This document shows, one piece after another, positions 1 through 9,905 of a DNA stretch of 64,000 nt. The position numbers and the translations under genes were made by a program. Each line of letters opens with the position of its first letter. Position 1 is the first letter of the stretch. This DNA is from Candidatus Caldarchaeum subterraneum (GTDB lineage Archaea; Thermoproteota; Nitrososphaeria_A; Caldarchaeales; Caldarchaeaceae): the NCBI GenBank assembly GCA_937934305.1, contig CALHAG010000002.1:77263-141262 (forward strand). Direction: 5' to 3'. The notes beneath the pieces were generated by a model. It was not told where the DNA came from, made no database searches, and was given only the letters and a program-made list of their open reading frames with translations.

Positions 1-2
1 TA

Positions 3-191
3 GAAGACACCATAACCCTAATCACCGAGCTCGGAATACCGATAGAGATAATACAGCCCACAGACCAATCATACAAGGGCATACAACAGCTCCTCCAAGA
101 AGCACAGCAGAAAGAAAAACAGCTAGAAGCCCACACCCTGAAAGAAGTCAAAAAAACACTCATGCTAAAAAGACTAAAAACAACAAGTTAA
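3..191 (+). CDS. C-terminal fragment of a CDS truncated by the window edge
   Basis: Open frame from position 3 (EDTITLITELGIPIEIIQPTDQSYKGIQQLLQEAQQ...) to TAA at 189-191; convergent with rps19. Confidence 0.5.
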   Translation, partial: EDTITLITELGIPIEIIQPTDQSYKGIQQLLQEAQQKEKQLEAHTLKEVKKTLMLKRLKTTS

Positions 192-224
192 ACAGACAAA
201 ACGCCAAAAAAGGGAGACCGGTCG

Positions 225-644
225 TCACTTTAGCGGGACATACATGCTGCTCCTGGTGGCGCCTATTCCTGCTCTTCCATGGATTACTCTTTTGTTGGTG
301 ATGGCGTATTCGCCGAGTCTGTGCCCAATCATTTCGGGCGTTATTTCGACGGGTGTGAATTCTTTGCCGTTGTGGACGTGTATGGTGAGGCCGACCATTT
401 CGGGGAGTATGAACATGTCGCGGCAATGTGTTTTGATGGGTTTCTCGAGCTTCTGACCAGATTCGAGGAGTTTTTTGGCTTTGCGGATTTTGAGGAGAAG
501 CTTTGACTGCGCTGGTGTGAGGCCTCGTTTGTAGAGGCTGCGCCGCGCCCTGCTTGGTAGAAGCTTGATTACAGCATCCATGCTCATCGTCTTCAGCTGG
601 TCGATAGTGTATCCACGGTAGGTCAGCTCCCTAACCATTTCCAT
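225..644 (-). CDS. rps19: Ribosomal protein S19 (uS19)
   Basis: [21 protein letters not shown]...[15 protein letters not shown]...[25 protein letters not shown]; the track ORF start at 1022 overlaps rpl2, so the start is trimmed. Confidence 0.95.
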   Translation of the reverse strand: MEMVRELTYRGYTIDQLKTMSMDAVIKLLPSRARRSLYKRGLTPAQSKLLLKIRKAKKLLESGQKLEKPIKTHCRDMFILPEMVGLTIHVHNGKEFTPVEITPEMIGHRLGEYAITNKRVIHGRAGIGATRSSMYVPLK

Positions 645-870
645 CCAAAGCCTCGCAACGGTTTCTAATAAAGACACTCCTTCCCATCCACTCACCTGGA
701 CATATACACGCCTACTGAGTGGGGCATGTTGTTTAAGGGTCGTCGGCACTTCTGTGGGCGATGAAAAGGAGAGGCGTCGAGGATATAGTTGGTAATGGGC
801 TGTCTCGTGCTCACTAACTGCTATGAGGTCTCTTTTCTCTAGGCTGGAAGCTGTTTTGGGGTGATGTTTG

Positions 871-1596
871 CTAGGTGGATTTTTTCTTGCGGCCTGTTCT
901 CCGTGCTGCGATGAGACCGACTTTCCTGCCGGGGGGTGCGGTGCGTTTGACGGTTTCGGGACGCCCGATGCGTTTGTGGCTGCCTCCTCCGAATGGGTGG
1001 ACAGCGGGAACCATCGCGACACCTCTTGACTTGGGCCAGTACCTGTGTCGAGCTCTCATTAGGTAGTATTTTGCCCCTGCTTTGAGGAAAGGTTTCTCGA
1101 TTCTGCCGCCGCCTGCCACGACACCCATGACCGCGAAAGCCTTTGCAGAAACTTCTACATCTTTCTTTGACGGTAGCTTGAGAACGGTTCGGTCGCCCAG
1201 TTGGGCTGTGACCACGGCATAGGCTCCGGATGAGCGGACAAGCTTTCCGCCGTCGCCGGGTATTCGTTCAACGGTTGAGACCAAGCCTCCCTCGGGGACT
1301 TTGCCGACGGGAAGTATGTTGCCTGGAGCGGGTTTAGCGTCCTCTCCTATTTCTATGACTTGGCCCACATACATTCCTTCTACGGCTGGAACATAGAACT
1401 CTGCGCCGTCGTGTCTCAGCACCGCGACAGGTGCTCCGCGGCCCGGGTCGTGGACTATGTCGGTTACAACCGCTGTGGTGAGGCTTTTTCCGCTGAAGAG
1501 CTGTGACGGGAACCCCACCATGTATCGCCTATGCTTAGATGCTATGAAGCGTGGCGAGCCTCTGCCAATTCTTTGAGCTCTAATATTTCTACCCAT
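871..1596 (-). CDS. rpl2: Ribosomal protein L2 (uL2)
   Basis: [17 protein letters not shown]...[22 protein letters not shown]. Confidence 0.98.
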   Translation of the reverse strand: MGRNIRAQRIGRGSPRFIASKHRRYMVGFPSQLFSGKSLTTAVVTDIVHDPGRGAPVAVLRHDGAEFYVPAVEGMYVGQVIEIGEDAKPAPGNILPVGKVPEGGLVSTVERIPGDGGKLVRSSGAYAVVTAQLGDRTVLKLPSKKDVEVSAKAFAVMGVVAGGGRIEKPFLKAGAKYYLMRARHRYWPKSRGVAMVPAVHPFGGGSHKRIGRPETVKRTAPPGRKVGLIAARRTGRKKKST

Positions 1597-1607
1597 TATT
1601 TCATCAC

Positions 1608-1868
1608 CTAGAAGATTCCGAGCTTGACCGCCAGCTCTGAGGCCTTGTATTCAGGCTTTAGTTTGACGAATGCTTTTTTCTCTCCGCGGCTTGTTATCAA
1701 CGTGTTCACCTTATCAACTTTGACGTTGTAGAGCTGTTCAACGGCGTTTTTTATCATGTGCTTGTCTGCTTTGAGGTCGACGATGAAGACCAGCTTGTTC
1801 TCGGACTCGATGAGTGATACGGTGTCCTGCGTTATGTAAACCCGTTTCACGACATCCTGGGGGTTCAT
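1608..1868 (-). CDS. rpl23: Ribosomal protein L23 (uL23)
   Basis: Sequence and operon position between L4 and L2. Confidence 0.95.
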   Translation of the reverse strand: MNPQDVVKRVYITQDTVSLIESENKLVFIVDLKADKHMIKNAVEQLYNVKVDKVNTLITSRGEKKAFVKLKPEYKASELAVKLGIF

Positions 1869-2683
1869 TTCAGCCTCTCCTCCAGCGCTTTAAGCGCCGA
1901 CTTTGTGAATAGAGTGAGTCTGCCTGGCTTGGCTCCAGGTGCAAGGTGTAGGACGCTGAGGTCTTTGGCGGTGACCACTTCGACGCCCGGGATGTTTGAC
2001 GCGGCTTTTCCTACTCCATGGTCCGCTGCTACAACTATCAAGGGCCCCTTCCTCCGTTTGTATCTTCTACCCCTCATTTTCCCCTTCCCAGCTCTTACTT
2101 TCTTCACACCGCATCTCTTCAACTCATCACCGAGGCCAAGCCTAGTGAGAACGTTTCTGGCCTCAGCGGTTTTTGAAAGAGCCTCGAGGCCATCATCCAC
2201 TATAATCGGGAGAGTGGTCTGCTCAGCTATTCTATGTCCCCGTGCCTTGACGTGTTGAGGTGATGCAGTGAATGCGAGCGCGGCTAGTAAAGCGTTCCGC
2301 AGCTCCTTTTTGTTGATTTGTTTGTGTATCTTTTTCTCGGGTGTGGGTGGATGTGTTGGCCGTCCGCCCACGGCTGATGGAACCATGCCGCCCGCTCCAT
2401 ACTTGGGTGTGCCTCTCCCCTTGATACGTGAGATGCGGGCCATTCCGAAACCTGGTCCCCATGACTCTACCGAGTGCTTGTGTCCCGAGATTTTTGACGC
2501 ACCTTTCGGCTGGAGGCTGTGGGTTGCGAGATGTATGTAGGCCCGTGCGACGAGGTCTTCTCGGAGAGGTGCTGAGAAGAAGCTTGGAAGAGGTATGGTT
2601 TCCACGGCTTCTCCCTCGAGGTTGTAGACCTTGACCGTTGGTTGCTGAGGTTTTTGGAGAAGAAGAGAGGCGGTGAAATTCAT
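1865..2683 (-). CDS. rpl4: Ribosomal protein L4 (uL4)
   Basis: [40 protein letters not shown]; operon position. Confidence 0.97.
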   Translation of the reverse strand: MNFTASLLLQKPQQPTVKVYNLEGEAVETIPLPSFFSAPLREDLVARAYIHLATHSLQPKGASKISGHKHSVESWGPGFGMARISRIKGRGTPKYGAGGMVPSAVGGRPTHPPTPEKKIHKQINKKELRNALLAALAFTASPQHVKARGHRIAEQTTLPIIVDDGLEALSKTAEARNVLTRLGLGDELKRCGVKKVRAGKGKMRGRRYKRRKGPLIVVAADHGVGKAASNIPGVEVVTAKDLSVLHLAPGAKPGRLTLFTKSALKALEERLK

Positions 2684-2686
2684 TCA

Positions 2687-3649
2687 CTACACCTCCAGTA
2701 AAGTTATTTCAGGAGCCTCCAAATGCTTAGGAGGCTTGGTGGGTGCGCGGAGAACAAGGGGTCTCATAGGTGTTCCCGCAACAGAGCCCTCTAGGACAAG
2801 GTAATCGGTTTTGACGAGGCCGAACCTGTGCCATCCCGACTTCGGGTTAATCGCAGCAGGGTCATCTCCGATTCTGAGGATGCGTTTGTTAAACTCTGTC
2901 CGCCGATGGTAACCCATCTGCCCCGACCTCGGCACAGTGTACATAACGTAGTGCGGGTTCCAAGGCCCTATAGCGCCCACGCCCCGTCTTGTTTTACGGG
3001 ATTTACGCTGCAGAATCGATACACCGTATCTCTTGACAACTCCTTGGAAGCCCTTGCCCTTGGTCACCGCTATGACGTCTACAAACTGTCCCTCCTTGAA
3101 GACATCTGTGACGCGGAGGTCTTTTCCAACCAGCTGCTTCGCCTTCTCAAGAGCTTCTGCAGGTTTTCCACCCATCTTTATCTCAGCTATTCTCGGGGTT
3201 TTGCCCGCTCCCACCAGCCTTGGCTGCGTAGCCACCACAAGCCTCACCTCATCCACACCATCCTTGAGCTGATTGATTTCTTCTATCGATGGCTCGGGCC
3301 TAAACGTGGGGTTCCTCCTCTTAACATCCTCCGGCACCTCCTTGCTCCAGTATTTGCCGATGTTGACGAGTTCTCCGTCCACGTTGCGGTAGAGTGAGAT
3401 GCCTATGACTTTCAGGGGTGGAGCGGCGACTACTGTGCATGCTTTGGCGACCTCACTTCCCTGCGTCGGAGAACCGGGTGTGTTGTCGATGTAGTGCACC
3501 ATGGTCATGCCAACTTTGTAGCCTATGAAGCCGAGAACACCCTCTCCATCGGGCCAGTGCTTGACACGGGGAAGGATACCCGCCGCTCGACCCCTTGGAA
3601 GATAAGCCAGAGAACCATGCCTCGGCCGCGAATACTTCCTTCTGCCCAA
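2687..3649 (-). CDS. rpl3: Ribosomal protein L3 (uL3)
   Basis: GFIGYKVGMTMVHYIDNTPGSPTQGSEV; GQMGYHRRTEFNKRILRIG. Confidence 0.98.
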   Translation of the reverse strand: MGRRKYSRPRHGSLAYLPRGRAAGILPRVKHWPDGEGVLGFIGYKVGMTMVHYIDNTPGSPTQGSEVAKACTVVAAPPLKVIGISLYRNVDGELVNIGKYWSKEVPEDVKRRNPTFRPEPSIEEINQLKDGVDEVRLVVATQPRLVGAGKTPRIAEIKMGGKPAEALEKAKQLVGKDLRVTDVFKEGQFVDVIAVTKGKGFQGVVKRYGVSILQRKSRKTRRGVGAIGPWNPHYVMYTVPRSGQMGYHRRTEFNKRILRIGDDPAAINPKSGWHRFGLVKTDYLVLEGSVAGTPMRPLVLRAPTKPPKHLEAPEITLLEV

Positions 3650-3740
3650 TTTCCACTACCTGCGTTCACCTCATGCATGCATGATAAAAACCTTAACAGG
3701 GGTTACAATCCTTATTTGCCGCCCAAACAGGATGTAAACC

Positions 3741-4214
3741 ATGAGAGATGAAGTGACAGAAGAGATAATCGGTTTAATAACTGCGGAGAATGTCGTGGGG
3801 CTGGCTACGCATCGACACTATCCACGCGAGAGAATAATCTACTCGAGGTTCGGTAGATGCGGTTTCGCGATTGATGTGGTTAAGGAGGTTGACGGGGTGA
3901 GGAAAACCTTCTCGGTTCTCGTCGAAGCTTATGCCGACGCCTCGTCTGACAAGGTTGAGGATTTCTTTAAGCTGCCGGGGAAAATTCTCTACATTTTATC
4001 GTCGCCATCGGATGGTGGAAGAGTTTTGAAGAGACGGGAGGCGGCTTACAGAGATGGTGAAGACCTTTTCAGCAGAGTGGAACAGGTTAGAAGAAGCTTC
4101 TACAGCGTCTACAGCAGGTTGAAGGAGAAGGAGAAAGAGGCTGTGACCAGAATAGGTGAAGAGATTTTCCACGCAGTTGGGTTGACGGCCGACGAGCTTC
4201 ACCTCGGCGTCTAA
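3741..4214 (+). CDS. Conserved hypothetical protein
   Basis: 157-aa ORF with coding-like composition. Confidence 0.7.
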   Translation: MRDEVTEEIIGLITAENVVGLATHRHYPRERIIYSRFGRCGFAIDVVKEVDGVRKTFSVLVEAYADASSDKVEDFFKLPGKILYILSSPSDGGRVLKRREAAYRDGEDLFSRVEQVRRSFYSVYSRLKEKEKEAVTRIGEEIFHAVGLTADELHLGV

Positions 4215-4441
4215 TCCTTGACACCCGGTATCCGATAGGTTTTATTTTCCTCGTCGGTGTGAACAAAGACATCGCCGCATTTTCTACATCGGAAGTATTT
4301 GTTGACACCTTTCTCAGCCTTCTGGTCGCCGATGAACTCGAGGTCATGTTCACAGGACTCTGACATGTATAGTCTGTGTATGCGTTGGCTATATGTTTTC
4401 GAGGCGGGTTTGAGGCCCTGTGATGAAGTTTCTGCTGACAT
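4211..4441 (-). CDS. Small zinc-ribbon-like protein
   Basis: CEHDL...YFRCRKCGDVFVH. Confidence 0.5.
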   Translation of the reverse strand: MSAETSSQGLKPASKTYSQRIHRLYMSESCEHDLEFIGDQKAEKGVNKYFRCRKCGDVFVHTDEENKTYRIPGVKD

Positions 4442-5619
4442 CTGAGGGTGACGAGGGGCCGCGGACTTTCAAGGCCGGCCAAAGCATCCACCTTGGCCAG
4501 ATGAAGCTGTACGTCGAGGGCGAAACCACGGAGTTGAACGGTTTCTTCGAAGGACTGCGTGACGACGAGGCTTTGGTCATCATCCATGCACCCGCCGAGA
4601 AGGCTCCATCTATTCCGCATAGGTTTGAAAGAGCTGTCGAATGGATGAGGATGTTTGAAGGGTTCGCCGGCGGAGTCATAGGCGGAGGCTTTGTGTTCAG
4701 AGATGTTGTCGGGCTTGTGCCAGTCTTCGTCGACGGGGACGGGTTCACAGCGACAAACGTGAAGGCAGAGGCTTTGGCGAGAGGTCTTGAGCCGCTGCCT
4801 CCAGCTACAGCCCTCGACACAACAAACAAGAAAACATTAAGATACCATGCATGGGGAAAAACTGGGGCCGGGCCTCAGCAGCTTCTTGAGGCGCTGCGGT
4901 ATGCTGTTGAAAAATTTTGTCCACGCCACGTATCCGTCTTCTTTTCCGGTGGCTTGGACAGCCTTATTCTCGCGAAGCTCATCCGAGACAGGGGTTATTC
5001 CCCTCTTCTTCTCACTGTGGGAACGGTGGAAAGCCACGACTTCGCAGCAGCCGAGTCCGCTGCATCGTTTCTCGGGCTGGAGGTGGAGAAAGTGGTTGTT
5101 GATGAAAAGAACGTGGCGAAGGCTTTGGAGCTGCTTGAAAATGTGCTGGGGCCTCTGGGTGACATGGACGCGGCCATCGCTGTCGCCATGTATCTTCTCT
5201 CGAAAAAGTCTGTGGAAATGGGGTGTGGGGCGGCGGTGCTGGGACAGGGTGCTGACGAGCTCTTCGGCGGCTACATGAAGTATGAAAGGATTCTTCACGA
5301 AAACGGGTATCAAGTTCTTGAGCAGGTGATGCGGAGGGATTTTGAGATGCTCGCAGCCGAGGGGCTGGTGAGGGATTTTACAGCGGTGAGGCTCGGCGGA
5401 GCCTATCCTCTTCCGCTTTATCTTACGCGGGATGTTGTTTCGATGGTCTTGTCCATACCTGTGGAGCAGAAAGTGCATGTTTATGGGGGGAGAGTTGTGA
5501 GGAAGCATGTTCTGCGGATGGTGGGTCGGATGCTGGGTCTCGGCGACTTGGCTGACAGGGGTAAAAAAGCTCTTCAATACGGGTCGGGGTTGATGAAGAT
5601 GGTGAGAAGGCTTCGTTGA
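4420..5619 (+). CDS. Asparagine synthase-like (AsnB-family) protein
   Basis: VSVFFSGGLDSLILAKLI (PP-loop) and GQGADELFGGYMKYERIL. Confidence 0.85.
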   Translation: MMKFLLTSEGDEGPRTFKAGQSIHLGQMKLYVEGETTELNGFFEGLRDDEALVIIHAPAEKAPSIPHRFERAVEWMRMFEGFAGGVIGGGFVFRDVVGLVPVFVDGDGFTATNVKAEALARGLEPLPPATALDTTNKKTLRYHAWGKTGAGPQQLLEALRYAVEKFCPRHVSVFFSGGLDSLILAKLIRDRGYSPLLLTVGTVESHDFAAAESAASFLGLEVEKVVVDEKNVAKALELLENVLGPLGDMDAAIAVAMYLLSKKSVEMGCGAAVLGQGADELFGGYMKYERILHENGYQVLEQVMRRDFEMLAAEGLVRDFTAVRLGGAYPLPLYLTRDVVSMVLSIPVEQKVHVYGGRVVRKHVLRMVGRMLGLGDLADRGKKALQYGSGLMKMVRRLR

Positions 5620-6083
5620 AGACGCTTGTCTCGGCTCTGCTTCTTCTCAAGAGGCTTCCGCGCACCGGCTGGCTGGAGGAAGGAGTCAAGAACCCCGAGA
5701 GCGTCGCGAGCCACAGCTACTCACTTGCAGTGATGGCTATGGCGGAGGCCGAGGCCCGTGGCCTCGATGTCTGCAAAGCTGTGAAAATGGCTCTGCTACA
5801 TGACCTCGCCGAAAGCTACACAGGAGACCTCACACCCGCCACCAAGAAAAAAATCCCGAAAAACATATTCCACCAAGTCGAGAGAGCCATAATCAGGGAG
5901 CTGGTCTCCAGCCTCCCGCCTCACATCGCCCAGCAATACACCGAACTTTACGAAGAATACCTCGAGAGAAGAACCCCGGAAGCACGGCTTGTCCACAGGC
6001 TCGACCGCAGAGAACTCGTCGAAGAAGCCCTCTGGCTTAACAAAAGACAAAAAATCAGCTTGAATAGATTCGGCATAGCTTAA
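5616..6083 (+). CDS. HD-domain hydrolase (YfbR-like)
   Basis: ESVASHSYSLAVMAM...ALLHDLAESYTGDLTP. Confidence 0.85.
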   Translation: MKTLVSALLLLKRLPRTGWLEEGVKNPESVASHSYSLAVMAMAEAEARGLDVCKAVKMALLHDLAESYTGDLTPATKKKIPKNIFHQVERAIIRELVSSLPPHIAQQYTELYEEYLERRTPEARLVHRLDRRELVEEALWLNKRQKISLNRFGIA

Positions 6084-6111
6084 ATGCGACGCGGCCCGTA
6101 GATGCATAGGC

Positions 6112-7185
6112 TTGTCCGTTGACGACTACGTGGTGAAAGCGCTTCTCTCAGGTTTTCCCTTTCTGAGAGAGGTGAGGGATTACGTTGCTCAGCAGGGTCT
6201 TCGTCTCGAGGATTTTGAGGGCAATAACGAGTATCTTGAAGTGGCTGTGCGGAGGGTTGAGGAGGCTCTCCGCCGATGGCCCGCCCGACGGCTTCAACCC
6301 CTTGAGACAAGCGACTTGGAAATCTTCAGCCACCCACTCGCCATGGCTCTTGTAGCTATGCTTGACAGCCCATTCGCCAAGAGAAGGTTCGCGGCCTACG
6401 AGGCCGAGAGATACGCGACGATGCTGAAAAACATACGGGAGGAGCAGGCGAAGGTGGTGGCCTACGTGATGTCCGAGGTTCTTGGCATGAGGATAAGAGA
6501 GGGCCAGCCGCCGCACGAGTTCTGGATACATTTCGTCGACTATCTCAAGCACGCAACCCCTCTCAACGAGCCACGGTTCAAACTCGTCAACAGAATCCTC
6601 GACAAAGGCTACGTCGCCGTAACACGCAGCGAGGCAATCACCCTTGTCAAAAACGGCCTCGAGAAACTCATACACCAACGGCTCGAGAAAATGGGAAGCC
6701 TAACACCGCCACCCTTCCTCGAGAAACAGGTCGAGAGGCTGAGGAAGCTGCTTGAATCGGTTCACCAGAGAGAAGCAGCGCCGTCTGTTAGGCTAGACCC
6801 CGATAAATGGCCTCCATGTATGCAGGCTCTTCGTAAACGGCTTCTCGCAGGAGAGCCTGTGAGTCATTTCGGCAACTTCGCAGCCGCCGCATTCATGCTA
6901 CGCATAGGCATGACCGTCGACGAGGTTGTCAACATCTACAGCCAACGGGGAGACTTCGACCCCAAGATAGCACGTTACCAAGTCGAGCACATCGCTGGAC
7001 TCAAGGGGAGCCGCACAAAATACAGCGTCCCCCGCTGCGCAACCATGCAAACACATGGCCTCTGCATAGAGGAGGGGAGACTCTGCGGCGGCGTCAAGAC
7101 ACCTCTGCAGTTTTATAAGAGGGTGAGAGCTGGTGTGAGAAATGAGCGGAGCGGGGCAAACGCTTCACCAAGCGGTCAGACGTAA
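6112..7185 (+). CDS. priL: DNA primase large subunit PriL
   Basis: Fe-S region WPPCMQAL...HFGNFAAAAFML...VPRCATMQTHGLCIE...LCGGVKTPLQFY; TTG start. Confidence 0.9.
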   Translation: MSVDDYVVKALLSGFPFLREVRDYVAQQGLRLEDFEGNNEYLEVAVRRVEEALRRWPARRLQPLETSDLEIFSHPLAMALVAMLDSPFAKRRFAAYEAERYATMLKNIREEQAKVVAYVMSEVLGMRIREGQPPHEFWIHFVDYLKHATPLNEPRFKLVNRILDKGYVAVTRSEAITLVKNGLEKLIHQRLEKMGSLTPPPFLEKQVERLRKLLESVHQREAAPSVRLDPDKWPPCMQALRKRLLAGEPVSHFGNFAAAAFMLRIGMTVDEVVNIYSQRGDFDPKIARYQVEHIAGLKGSRTKYSVPRCATMQTHGLCIEEGRLCGGVKTPLQFYKRVRAGVRNERSGANASPSGQT

Positions 7186-8386
7186 CCTCGCATACATAGC
7201 CGCGACCCAGGCTTTCTTGACGATTATCGTCCAGACGTTTGTGGTTCATGTGCCGATAACCATCTCTCTTCTAGGCGGCTCAGCCGCTCTGGCTGGGTTA
7301 GGTTCTGCGTTGATGTGGGGTGGGAGGATTTTAACAACCTATCAAATGGGTAGGCTGATGGACAGAGTTGGACGGATGCCAGTCATCTACTCTGGAATGG
7401 TTATAGCCGGGTTGTCAGCCGCCGCGGCCGCGTTCTTCTACCAGCAACGGTTGATGGAGGCTTTTCTGACGGTGATTGTCTTGTTTGGTGTCGGCCGTGG
7501 GATGGCTGACTACGGCAGGATGGCGGCGGGGGACATGCTGCCCCCGGAGAAACGCGGCCTTGGAACAGGTGTTATCTTGACAGGGAGCATGGTGGGGACG
7601 TTGGCTGTGCCGCCGATAATCGCGGCCGTGAAAATGCTCGCTGGCGGGGAAAACATCGCCGCAACCTATCTAACGCTCATACCATTCGCCGCGGCAGGTT
7701 TTGCTGCTGCATATGCGGTGAAACCCGACCCGCTACAGATAGCGAGAACCCTTAGACACAACAACCCATCCGAAGCACATCAACAAGCCATTAGAAAAAT
7801 TTCTGAAATCTTAAACCGTAGAATGGTGTTTGCCATTGTTTCAGCGGCTGTGTCGACGGGTGTGATGGTTGCCTACATGTCGCTCGGCTCCCTGCTCCTA
7901 CACCTCGAACATGTCGAGACAACGGTTATCTCAGCTGTCGTAACCCTGCACGTCATAGGGATGTACGCGTTCTCGATACCGCTCGGGAAAGCGGCCGACA
8001 TCGTTGGAAGAGTGCCTGTCACACTGGTTGGAGTGATTGTCTGCTCAACAGGCGCATACATCATGTCCGTCAACAAAAGCCTCGACATCGTCACCGTCGG
8101 CATGTTTCTCGTGGGCGTAGGCTGGAGCGCGGCAACAGTCGCCTCAATAGCCCTCATCTCCGACGAAACACACGCAGCCGAGAGAGGAAAAGCCATGGGC
8201 CTCAACGACACAGCCACAGCACTAACATCACTCACCACACCAATACTCCTATCAATAATCTTCCAAAACTACGGCGACACAGCGCTAGGCCTCGCGGGAC
8301 TAGCAGCAGCAACACCAACAATAATACTAGCAACAACCACAAGAAGAAAAAAAGGCTTAGACTCTTCTCGACATAGCACAAGTTGA
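7142..8386 (+). CDS. MFS transporter
   Basis: ~12 TM segments; GRLMDRVGRMPVIYSG loop motif. Confidence 0.85.
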   Translation: MSGAGQTLHQAVRRNLAYIAATQAFLTIIVQTFVVHVPITISLLGGSAALAGLGSALMWGGRILTTYQMGRLMDRVGRMPVIYSGMVIAGLSAAAAAFFYQQRLMEAFLTVIVLFGVGRGMADYGRMAAGDMLPPEKRGLGTGVILTGSMVGTLAVPPIIAAVKMLAGGENIAATYLTLIPFAAAGFAAAYAVKPDPLQIARTLRHNNPSEAHQQAIRKISEILNRRMVFAIVSAAVSTGVMVAYMSLGSLLLHLEHVETTVISAVVTLHVIGMYAFSIPLGKAADIVGRVPVTLVGVIVCSTGAYIMSVNKSLDIVTVGMFLVGVGWSAATVASIALISDETHAAERGKAMGLNDTATALTSLTTPILLSIIFQNYGDTALGLAGLAAATPTIILATTTRRKKGLDSSRHSTS

Positions 8387-8595
8387 TTAAAGGATGTTTT
8401 TTCATACACCTAAAGAGGTTGATTTCAACGGAAACCTATACGTTCAAAACCCTAGAAACCATCCTACAGCCACCAAGAAACATAAGAACAGCAGACACCT
8501 TCAACTCATTAAGCAAAAACTTTGGCCTTGGAGAAGCGGTTGTCGACGTCGTCGCAGTCTATATACATAACCACGCTGATTATAACCTTAAGCTT

Positions 8596-8880
8596 ATGGA
8601 AATACGGCTTTCAGAGAAGGCATGGGGCCATATATCTACTAGGCATCCTGAGGTTTCGTTTTACAAGAGTGAAATAATCGAGGCCGTGAAGGGGCCTGAT
8701 ACAGTGTTGAAAGGTTCTAGGGGCGAGTTCAAAGCTATAAAATATCTAAGTAGAACACATCTAGGCCCGAAGCATCTGGTGGTTGTCTATAAGGTCGTGA
8801 ACGAGGAAAAGCATATTATAACCGCCTACTTTACCTCAGATTTAGGAAGTGTAAGGGGTGAAGTTGTTTGGAAAAAATAG
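8596..8880 (+). CDS. DUF4258-like protein (candidate toxin)
   Basis: MEIRLSEKAWGHISTRHPEV...LVVVYKVVNEEKHIITAYFTSD; internal ATG preferred over the 8383 start. Confidence 0.6.
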   Translation: MEIRLSEKAWGHISTRHPEVSFYKSEIIEAVKGPDTVLKGSRGEFKAIKYLSRTHLGPKHLVVVYKVVNEEKHIITAYFTSDLGSVRGEVVWKK

Positions 8881-9115
8881 CTCTTAGGCCCGAGAGGCTT
8901 AACGTTGACTATGACGAGGAGAATGATGTTCTCTACATCTCGTTCGGAGAGCCTAGGGAGGCAGATGATAGCGTAGAGCCTCAGGAAGGAGTAATACTGA
9001 GAACCAGACAAAGAGAATTAATTGGAATAACAATAATAGGGCTAAAGACACTAAAGAATTCCAGTGCGAAAAGCTCGTCTACATAGAGTCTATTAGAATA
9101 GGCGAACTAGCCTAA
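8868..9115 (+). pseudogene. DUF2283-like protein (candidate antitoxin) with apparent C-terminal frameshift
   Basis: LNVDYDEENDVLYISFGEPREADDSVEPQEGVILR; frame ends at 9086, while another frame reads EFQCEKLVYIESIRIGELA* to 9115. Confidence 0.55.
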
Positions 9116-9255
9116 TCAGGAATTAAGATCTTCCGTCAGATGAAAGCGTTTAGGATGTTAACCCGTCGCAGTATAACTATGCAATGTTACCTGCTAGGAA
9201 TCGGAAGATAGTGGTCCAAAAAACCTGAGCATGATTAAAAAATGTGGGAATTTGG

Positions 9256-9867
9256 TTAACCTTTGGCCTTGGTGAAGCGTTTGTCGACGTCGTCCCAGTT
9301 GACGACTTCCCACCATTTGTCTACGTATGCGCCGCGGTCGTTTTTGTACTGTAGGTAGTAGGCGTGCTCCCATACATCTAGGGTAAGCAGTAGTGGTAGG
9401 TCGGGTGGATGCATGAAGTTTTGCTTCTCCACTTGGTAGATGACAAGTGTCTCGGACTCGGCGTCGTAGGTGAGGATGGCCCAGCCAACGGCTTCGACGT
9501 TTTTGGCTGCGTCGCTGAATTGTTTCTTAAAGTTCTCGAAGCTGCCGAAGTCTTTGTTAATCTGGTCGGCTATGGCTCCTCCCGGTGCCCCTCCTCCTTT
9601 TCCCGGCGGCGCCATGTTTGGCCAGAAGACGGAGTGGAGCTTGTGTCCGCTGAGGTTGAAGCTGAGGTCTCGCAGTATGCCGCGAATGTTCTCAGGGTTC
9701 TCACCCTTCCTCTGTTTCTCCAGCCTCTCGAGAGCCGCGTTGGCACCGTTTACATACGCCTGATGATGCTTGGTGTGATGAAGCGTCATGATCTCGGCGG
9801 ATATCACAGGCTCGAGCGCGTTGTATGCATATGGAAGAGGTGGCAAGCTATATTTTTTCATGGTCAA
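9256..9867 (-). CDS. sod: Fe/Mn superoxide dismutase
   Basis: YSLPPLPYAYNALEPVIS...HHTKHHQAYVNGAN...DVWEHAYYLQYKNDRGAYVDKWW. Confidence 0.97.
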   Translation of the reverse strand: MTMKKYSLPPLPYAYNALEPVISAEIMTLHHTKHHQAYVNGANAALERLEKQRKGENPENIRGILRDLSFNLSGHKLHSVFWPNMAPPGKGGGAPGGAIADQINKDFGSFENFKKQFSDAAKNVEAVGWAILTYDAESETLVIYQVEKQNFMHPPDLPLLLTLDVWEHAYYLQYKNDRGAYVDKWWEVVNWDDVDKRFTKAKG

Positions 9868-9905
9868 CAGTTTCGCAGCCGTTTATAAAAGAATATCGTT
9901 ATTGT

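Noticed and set aside
645-1022. N-terminal 126-aa extension of the S19 ORF
   Set aside because: Overlaps the end of rpl2 in another frame and is unlike any S19 N-terminus
4837-5577. 246-aa minus ORF opposite the asparagine-synthase-like gene
   Set aside because: Low-information antisense ORF; the plus strand has clear motifs
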